DNA from: an uncultured Clostridia bacterium
GTDB taxonomy: Bacteria; Bacillota; Clostridia; RGIG6154
NCBI GenBank assembly: GCA_934446135.1
Contig: CAKSDT010000048.1
Coordinates: 1 to 12,951 of the forward strand
Length of the DNA: 12,951 bases
Reading direction: 5' to 3'
The notes under the pieces are model-generated. The model was not told the DNA's origin and made no database searches. It was given only the letters and a program-made list of their open reading frames with translations. Of the stretch, positions 8,304 to 12,951 are shown one piece after another. Numbering within the stretch: the first letter of the stretch is position 1; each line of letters starts with the position of its first letter. The position numbers were made by a program, and so were the translations under genes.

Positions 8304-8846
8304 ATGAAACTAATGATTGCCTCGGACATTCACGGCTCATATTATTACTGTAAAAAAATGACCGAATGTTTTGAACGGGAAAATGCCGATAAACTTTTGA
8401 TTCTGGGAGATGTTTTGTACCATGGGCCAAGAAACGATTTGCCTAAAGAGTATGAACCCAAGAAAGTTATTGAACTTTTAAATTCAATAAACCGAAAAAT
8501 TTTGTGCGTAAGGGGAAATTGCGAAGCAGAAGTGGATCAAATGGTTTTGAAATTTCCTTGCCTTGCCGAATATGCACTTTTGAACCTTGACGGACTGACA
8601 GTTTACGCAACACACGGGCATATTTATAACGAAAATAATATTCTTCCTATGACAGAAGGAGATATTCTTCTTTACGGACATACTCATATTCCGTATATGA
8701 GAGAAAAAGACGGCTTTGTTTTTATGAATCCCGGTTCGGTTTCAATTCCCAAAGAAAATTCTCATAACGGATATATGATTTATGAAAACAGGGAATTTAT
8801 TTGGAAAGATTTTGAAGGAAATATTATAATGAAAAAAAGTTTCTGA
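8304..8846 (+). CDS. yfcE: YfcE-type metallophosphoesterase
   Basis: A 180-residue calcineurin-like phosphodiesterase of the YfcE/MJ0936 family, which hydrolyses phosphodiesters with a bimetal (often Mn) centre; the natural substrate is unsettled. All metal-site motifs are present in order: D8-x-H10 (ASDIHG), GDVLYHGP (35-42, D36), RGNCEAEVD (70-78, N72), THGH (103-106) and GHTHIP (125-130, H126 and H128). NPGSVSIPKE near the C-terminus is also typical. There is no signal peptide, so it is cytosolic. GAAAGGA lies 8 nt before the ATG. Last gene of the UPF0340-lysR-yfcE unit; the terminator starts at the stop codon itself. No defects seen. Confidence 0.94.
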   Translation: MKLMIASDIHGSYYYCKKMTECFERENADKLLILGDVLYHGPRNDLPKEYEPKKVIELLNSINRKILCVRGNCEAEVDQMVLKFPCLAEYALLNLDGLTVYATHGHIYNENNILPMTEGDILLYGHTHIPYMREKDGFVFMNPGSVSIPKENSHNGYMIYENREFIWKDFEGNIIMKKSF

Positions 8847-8871
8847 CAGGCATATAATATGCCTGTTTTAT
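8846..8871 (+). terminator. Rho-independent terminator after yfcE
   Basis: ACAGGCATA (8846-8854) and TATGCCTGT (8858-8866) form a perfect 9-bp stem with a TAA loop (the whole 21 bp is a near-perfect palindrome), followed by TTTATTTTT. The stem starts on the last base of the yfcE TGA stop. Confidence 0.92.
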
Positions 8872-8884
8872 TTTTAACCGTGCT

Positions 8885-8915
8885 ATATCGATAAATATAT
8901 TACCGATATGTAATA
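8885..8915. promoter_or_regulatory. Inverted repeats upstream of adhE, possible operator
   Basis: Two interleaved dyads sit just before the adhE promoter. TATTAC (8898-8903) and GTAATA (8910-8915) are inverted around 6 bp. ATATCG (8885-8890) and CGATAT (8904-8909) are inverted around 13 bp. Clostridial adhE genes are often repressed by the redox sensor Rex, whose site is TTGTTAAnnnnnnTTAACAA-like. The 18-bp size fits, but the sequence match is poor, so a different regulator, or chance in AT-rich DNA, is possible. Confidence 0.4.
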
Positions 8916-8922
8916 AAAACAA

Positions 8923-8951
8923 TTCCAAACATTAAAATATTATGTTACACT
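8923..8951 (+). promoter_or_regulatory. Probable promoter of the adhE operon
   Basis: TTCCAA (8923-8928) and TACACT (8946-8951) are separated by 17 bp, and the -10 is preceded by TGT, forming an extended -10. The -35 matches the consensus poorly, which suits a promoter needing activation or relying on the extended -10. The start codon is 43 nt further on, and the dyad symmetry described just upstream would overlap bound polymerase. Confidence 0.55.
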
Positions 8952-8994
8952 CTTATTGAAGTAAAAACTCTAGGGGAACAGGGAGGCTAATATA

Positions 8995-11700
8995 ATGGAC
9001 AATAACAGAAAAATTATTGATTCAAATGAGGCACTTTATGAGGCTCTTGAAAAGATAAGAGAGGCACAGAGAGTGTTTGCCACATACTCACAGGAACAAG
9101 TTGACAGAATTTTTCTTGCAGCGGCTTCTGCGGCAAATAAGCAGAGAATACCCCTTGCAAAACTTGCAGTTTCCGAAACGGGAATGGGTGTAGTGGAAGA
9201 CAAAGTTATTAAAAACAATTATGCTGCCGAATATATTTATAACGCATATAAAAATACAAAAACCTGCGGTGTCATTGAAGAAGATAAAGCATACGGAATT
9301 AAGAAAATAGCAGAACCTATCGGTGTAATTGCCGCAGTTATTCCGACAACAAACCCGACATCGACGGCAATTTTTAAATCTCTTATAGCACTAAAAACAA
9401 GAAATGCAATATTGATTTCTCCTCATCCGAGAGCAAAAAACAGTACTATTGAAGCAGCAAGAGTTGTTCTTGAGGCGGCGGTTAAAGCCGGTGCTCCGGA
9501 AGGCATTATTAACTGGATTGATGTTCCGGGACTTGAACTTACAAATATTCTTATGAAAGAGGCAGACATTATTCTTGCAACCGGCGGACCGGGTATGGTT
9601 AAAGCCGCATATTCAAGCGGAAAACCGGCGATAGGTGTAGGTGCCGGAAACACACCCGCAATTATTGATGAAACCGCTGATATTTTACTTGCTGTAAATT
9701 CTATTATTCATTCAAAAACTTTCGATAACGGAATGATTTGTGCCTCAGAGCAGTCCGTTATAGTTCATAAAAATATTTATGATGCAGTAAAACAGGAGTT
9801 TTCGGACAGAGGATGTTATTTCCTTGACAAAAGGGAAACTGAAAAAGTGAGAAAAACTATTCTTATAAACGGTGCATTAAATGCAAAAATAGTAGGACAG
9901 TCTGCACATAAGATTGCATCTCTTGCCGGCGTTACGGTTCCTCTTTCAACCAAAATATTAATAGGCGAGGTTGAGTCTGTTGACCTAAAAGAAGAATTTG
10001 CCCATGAAAAACTTTCACCTGTACTTGCAATGTATAAAGCAGAAGATATAGAGGACGCATTTGACAAAGCCGAAAAACTTATCGCGGACGGCGGATACGG
10101 ACATACATCTTCAATATATCTTAATGCTGTTACCGAAACAGAAAAATTAAATGAATTTTCAAGCAGAATGAAAACCTGCCGCATACTTGTTAATACACCT
10201 TCATCGCATGGCGGTATCGGGGATTTATATAACTTTAAACTTGCACCGTCCCTTACATTGGGATGCGGAAGTTGGGGAGGAAATTCAGTATCGGAAAATG
10301 TTGGTGTAAAACATCTTATCAATATTAAAACTGTTGCGGAAAGAAGGGAGAATATGCTTTGGTTCAGAGCACCTGAAAAGGTTTATATAAAAAGAGGATG
10401 CCTGCCTGTTGCACTTGATGAATTGAAAAATGTAATGGATAAAAAGAGAGCGTTTATAGTAACAGACAGTTTCTTATACAGTAACGGTTATACAAAACCG
10501 ATAACAGATAAACTTGATGAAATGGGAATTGTTCATACAACATTTTCAGATGTTTTGCCCGATCCGACACTTGGTTGTGCTTTAGAAGGTGCAAAGCAAA
10601 TGAGAGCATTTAAACCGGATGTAATAATTGCCCTTGGCGGCGGAAGTGCAATGGATGCAGGAAAAATTATGTGGGTGTTATATGAACATCCCGAGGCTGA
10701 TTTTATGGATATGGCAATGCGTTTCATTGATATAAGAAAAAGAGTTTACACTTTCCCGAAAATGGGTGAGAAAGCATATTTTGTTGCAATTCCGACATCT
10801 GCCGGTACAGGTTCCGAGGTTACACCATTTGCAGTTATAACAGATGAAAAAACAGGGGTGAAATATCCTCTTGCAGATTATGAACTTCTTCCTAAAATGG
10901 CAATAATTGATACTGATTTTCACCTTTCAGCACCAAAGGGGCTTACTGCAGCATCGGGTATCGATGCAGTTACCCATGCACTTGAGGCTTACGCATCTGT
11001 TATGGCAACTGACTATACAGACGGACTTGCAAAACAGTCTCTCCAAACTATTTTTAAGTATTTGCCGAGAGCATATGATGACGGACAAAATGATATTGAG
11101 GCAAGAGAAAAAATGGCAAATGCCGCAACAATGGCAGGTATGGCTTTTGCAAACGCATTTTTAGGTGTTTGCCACTCAATGGCACATAAACTCGGAGCAT
11201 TTCATCACTTGCCGCATGGTGTTGCAAACGCACTTATGATTGAACAGGTGCTGAGATTTAATGCTTCGGAAACCCCGGTAAAAATGGGAACATTTTCGCA
11301 ATATGACCATCCCCACACTCTTGCCCGTTACGGAGAAGTAGCCGATGCACTCGGACTTTCCGGCAATAATGATTATGAAAAATTGGAAAGCCTTGTTAAA
11401 GCAGTAAATGACCTTAAAGAAAGAGTGGGTATTAAAAAGACAATAAAAGATTACGGAATTGATGAACAGGATTTCTTAACCCGTCTTGACGAAATGACAG
11501 AACAGGCATTTGATGACCAATGCACGGGAGCAAACCCAAGATATCCTCTTATGAGTGAAATTAAGGAAATGTACCTTAACGCATATTATGGAAGACCGTA
11601 CAAAGAAATTTCTGAAAGTGTTGAAGATGCAACAATTGAAAAAGACGCTCACGACTTTAAACAGATTTATCGTGACGCAGAAAATAAGAATAGAATGTAA
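8995..11700 (+). CDS. adhE: Bifunctional acetaldehyde-CoA / alcohol dehydrogenase AdhE
   Basis: Reduces acetyl-CoA to acetaldehyde and then to ethanol, consuming two NADH; a cytosolic enzyme that regenerates NAD in fermentation and in other bacteria assembles into spirosome filaments. The 901 residues fit the family (E. coli about 890). The N-terminal aldehyde dehydrogenase half (about 1-440) shows PTTNPTSTAIFK, GVGAGNTPA (214-222) and the catalytic Cys249 in NGMICASEQ. The C-terminal iron alcohol dehydrogenase half (about 455-870) has the nucleotide motif GGGSAMDAGK (548-557). Its iron ligands Asp657, His661, His727 and His741 lie within GIDAVTHALEAY and CHSMAHKLGAFHHLPHG. Every key residue is present, offset by 3-4 from E. 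coli. GGGAGG stands 9 nt before the ATG. First gene of a unit with a kinase and a [2Fe-2S] protein; the stop overlaps the start of the next ribosome binding site region. Confidence 0.98.
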   Translation: MDNNRKIIDSNEALYEALEKIREAQRVFATYSQEQVDRIFLAAASAANKQRIPLAKLAVSETGMGVVEDKVIKNNYAAEYIYNAYKNTKTCGVIEEDKAYGIKKIAEPIGVIAAVIPTTNPTSTAIFKSLIALKTRNAILISPHPRAKNSTIEAARVVLEAAVKAGAPEGIINWIDVPGLELTNILMKEADIILATGGPGMVKAAYSSGKPAIGVGAGNTPAIIDETADILLAVNSIIHSKTFDNGMICASEQSVIVHKNIYDAVKQEFSDRGCYFLDKRETEKVRKTILINGALNAKIVGQSAHKIASLAGVTVPLSTKILIGEVESVDLKEEFAHEKLSPVLAMYKAEDIEDAFDKAEKLIADGGYGHTSSIYLNAVTETEKLNEFSSRMKTCRILVNTPSSHGGIGDLYNFKLAPSLTLGCGSWGGNSVSENVGVKHLINIKTVAERRENMLWFRAPEKVYIKRGCLPVALDELKNVMDKKRAFIVTDSFLYSNGYTKPITDKLDEMGIVHTTFSDVLPDPTLGCALEGAKQMRAFKPDVIIALGGGSAMDAGKIMWVLYEHPEADFMDMAMRFIDIRKRVYTFPKMGEKAYFVAIPTSAGTGSEVTPFAVITDEKTGVKYPLADYELLPKMAIIDTDFHLSAPKGLTAASGIDAVTHALEAYASVMATDYTDGLAKQSLQTIFKYLPRAYDDGQNDIEAREKMANAATMAGMAFANAFLGVCHSMAHKLGAFHHLPHGVANALMIEQVLRFNASETPVKMGTFSQYDHPHTLARYGEVADALGLSGNNDYEKLESLVKAVNDLKERVGIKKTIKDYGIDEQDFLTRLDEMTEQAFDDQCTGANPRYPLMSEIKEMYLNAYYGRPYKEISESVEDATIEKDAHDFKQIYRDAENKNRM

Positions 11701-11711
11701 GGGGGAATTTT

Positions 11712-12461
11712 ATGAAACTCGACAGAATAATTGCAGTCAGAAATGATAAAACAGTTTATCGTGACGGCGATATGTGTATGAAAGTATTTGGTGAAAGTTA
11801 CAAAAAAGCAGATATTTTGAATGAAGCACTTAATCAGGCGAGAGTGGAAGAAACAGGTCTTAATATTCCCAAAATTCAGGGAATTAATATGATTGACGGG
11901 AAATGGGCAATAATTTTGGATTATATTAAGGGAAAAACCCTTTCTCAGTTGATGGAAGAAAATCCTGATAAAAAAGATGAATATATGAATCTTTTTGTTG
12001 ATATTCAACTTGAAATGCACAGTAAAAAGTGCGATATGCTGGTAAAACTTAAAGATAAAATGGATAGGAAAATCAACCTTACAAATCTTTCGGCAACTGT
12101 AAGATATGACCTTCATACCAGACTTGAAGCAATGCCGAATCACGACAAACTCTGTCACGGTGATTTTAATCCGTCAAACATTATTATTACAGAAACCGGA
12201 GAACATTATATACTCGATTGGTCACACGCCACAAAGGGAAATGCCTCTGCAGATGCCGCAAGAACTTATCTTTTGTTTTGGTTAAACGGTGATATAAACG
12301 GGGCAAAAAAATATCTCGAACTATTCTGCGAGAAAAGCAAAACCGAAGAAAAATATGTTCAGAAATGGATGCCGATAGTTGCAGCATCGCAGACAGTTAA
12401 AGGAAATGAAAAAGAAAGAGAGTTTTTGAATTCATGGATAAATGTTGTTGACTATGAGTAA
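11712..12461 (+). CDS. APH/choline-kinase-fold phosphotransferase, substrate unknown
   Basis: A 249-residue soluble kinase of the aminoglycoside phosphotransferase superfamily. The catalytic loop LCHGDFNPSNIII (147-159) has Asp151 as base and Asn156 as metal ligand, and ILDWSHA (167-173) supplies the metal-binding Asp169. In the N-lobe Lys24 (MCMKVF) is the candidate ATP lysine, with Glu38 as its possible partner. The hinge is probably ILDYIKGKTL (68-77). It is shorter than classical resistance enzymes and resembles the family often labelled TIGR02172; the substrate is probably a small metabolite. I see no support for antibiotic resistance. GGGGG immediately after the adhE stop is the ribosome binding site, with an 11-nt gap between genes, so it is surely co-transcribed with adhE. 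Next gene starts 19 nt after it. Function in this operon is not known. Confidence 0.85.
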   Translation: MKLDRIIAVRNDKTVYRDGDMCMKVFGESYKKADILNEALNQARVEETGLNIPKIQGINMIDGKWAIILDYIKGKTLSQLMEENPDKKDEYMNLFVDIQLEMHSKKCDMLVKLKDKMDRKINLTNLSATVRYDLHTRLEAMPNHDKLCHGDFNPSNIIITETGEHYILDWSHATKGNASADAARTYLLFWLNGDINGAKKYLELFCEKSKTEEKYVQKWMPIVAASQTVKGNEKEREFLNSWINVVDYE

Positions 12462-12480
12462 TAAAAACAGGGGTGATGTT

Positions 12481-12720
12481 ATGAAAATAACTGTATGTAT
12501 AGGTTCGTCATGCCATCTGAAAGGATCGAGACAGGTGGTTGAGGAACTGCAAAAACTGATTTCGGAACACAATGTTTCTGAAAAAGTTGAACTTTCAGGA
12601 GTGTTTTGTATGGGCAAATGCCAGGAGGGTGTCTGCGTTACAGCAGATGACGAATTTTATTCGGTCTCGCCGGAAACTGTGCAAAACTTCTTTAATGAAA
12701 GCATCTTGACAAAAATATGA
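12481..12720 (+). CDS. Small thioredoxin-like [2Fe-2S] ferredoxin-domain protein (NuoE C-terminal-like)
   Basis: A 79-residue protein with the fold signature of thioredoxin-like [2Fe-2S] ferredoxins: Cys6-x4-Cys11 (VCIGSSCHLKGS) and Cys43-x3-Cys47 (FCMGKCQEGVCV), with an extra Cys52. These four cysteines are the expected cluster ligands. It equals the C-terminal half of NuoE/HydC-type subunits without the N-terminal helical bundle. Stand-alone versions in anaerobes tend to sit near hydrogenases or NADH-linked oxidoreductases, suggesting an electron-carrier or assembly role. I choose ATG 12481 because GGGGTGAT precedes it and it starts right at the conserved KITVCIG. Upstream in-frame ATGs (12442 and 12454) overlap the kinase gene. 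Last gene of the adhE unit; the partner oxidoreductase is not in the window. Confidence 0.88.
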   Translation: MKITVCIGSSCHLKGSRQVVEELQKLISEHNVSEKVELSGVFCMGKCQEGVCVTADDEFYSVSPETVQNFFNESILTKI

Positions 12721-12728
12721 TAATACTG

Positions 12729-12753
12729 AAGGAGGTGTGAAAAACACCTCCTT
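12729..12753 (+). terminator. Hairpin terminator closing the adhE operon (possibly shared by the opposing gene)
   Basis: AAGGAGGTGT (12729-12738) pairs perfectly with ACACCTCCTT (12744-12753) around a GAAAA loop, 8 nt after the stop codon. The tail is only TTTAAAATAC, with a T6 run 12 nt further on, so the U-tract is poor, but position between converging genes and the GC-rich stem support termination. Confidence 0.7.
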
Positions 12754-12769
12754 TAAAATACAAACTTTT

Positions 12770-12951
12770 TTAATTTGTGTTTTTATAAAGTGACGCATAG
12801 TGCAGCAATTGTTTTTTCGATGAAACGCCGAGTTTGTCATAAATATTACGATTGTGATATTTAAGAGTAGATTGATTTATTAACATAATATCCATGAACC
12901 CATGTCCTATGGAAAAATACCTCTATTTCAGTACAGAGTTGAACGCAGACT
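12770..12951 (-). pseudogene. Decayed C-terminal LuxR-type HTH fragment (5' part beyond window)
   Basis: Read on the minus strand, the last codons before the TAA at 12772-12770 encode the end of a LuxR/FixJ-type DNA-binding domain: STLKYHNRNIYDKLGVSSKK, then QLLHYAS. Going upstream this frame meets an in-frame TAG at 12925-12923. The expected first helix motif (QLCTEIEVFF, like the usual LTxxExEV) continues in another reading frame. Removing one base from the five-base run at 12913-12917 joins the two as EVFSIGHGF. About six residues normally found between the Gly of helix 1 and the Thr of the recognition helix also appear to be missing (the NKEIA part). The fragment therefore looks like a broken gene; an assembly or sequencing error near the window edge could explain the frameshift but less easily the deletion. 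It converges with the adhE operon. Confidence 0.72.

Noticed and set aside
11712..12461. Reading the APH-fold gene as an aminoglycoside resistance determinant.
   Set aside because: It only shares the kinase fold and catalytic motifs, is shorter than known resistance enzymes and sits in a metabolic operon; no mobile element is nearby.
12442..12480. Earlier in-frame starts (12442 and 12454) for the [2Fe-2S] gene.
   Set aside because: They overlap the kinase gene, lack a good ribosome binding site and add residues outside the conserved domain.

Overview
This is an AT-rich window with dense, short-spaced genes, Gram-positive-style ribosome binding sites (GGAGG, GGGGG, GGTGAT) and SLH-type cell-surface anchoring. 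Together with a phosphate Pst system preceded by a PhoP-type box, a large bifunctional AdhE and a UPF0340/YwlG-family gene, this points to a fermentative low-GC Firmicute, most likely an anaerobic member of the Clostridia. The species cannot be named from the sequence.

Left part (1-2565, minus strand): the promoter-proximal part of a high-affinity phosphate operon, pstS-pstC-pstA. The end of pstA runs off the left edge; pstB and phoU would be expected beyond it. Upstream of pstS lies a row of TTWACA-like hexamers at 11-12 bp steps, ending 10 bp before a TATAAT box. This is the layout of a PhoP-activated promoter, so the operon is probably induced by phosphate starvation.

Middle (2803-6660, plus strand): a single-gene unit, divergent from pstS and closed by a strong terminator. 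It encodes a 1285-residue secreted modular protein: signal peptide, SLH repeats, a large right-handed beta-helix region resembling carbohydrate-active enzymes, an FN3-like module, a helical segment and a C-terminal beta-sandwich-like domain. It is probably a cell-surface polysaccharide-degrading or -binding protein.

Right-middle (6744-8866, plus strand): a three-gene operon with a recognisable extended -10 promoter and a palindromic terminator. It encodes a UPF0340 protein, a LysR regulator and a YfcE-type metallophosphoesterase.

Right (8885-12753, plus strand): a second three-gene operon encoding bifunctional aldehyde/alcohol dehydrogenase AdhE, an APH-fold small-molecule kinase of unknown substrate, and a 79-residue thioredoxin-like [2Fe-2S] protein. 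Inverted repeats in front of its promoter could be an operator. A GC-rich hairpin closes it.

Right edge (12770-12951, minus strand): the C-terminal end of a LuxR-type response regulator or transcription factor, apparently broken by a one-base frameshift and a short deletion in the helix-turn-helix.

Most of the window is ordinary chromosomal housekeeping and surface biology. I found no CRISPR array, tRNA, rRNA, insertion sequence or phage feature, and no clear sign of an undescribed defence or mobile system. The less routine items are the modular surface protein, the adhE-kinase-ferredoxin cassette and the decayed LuxR gene.
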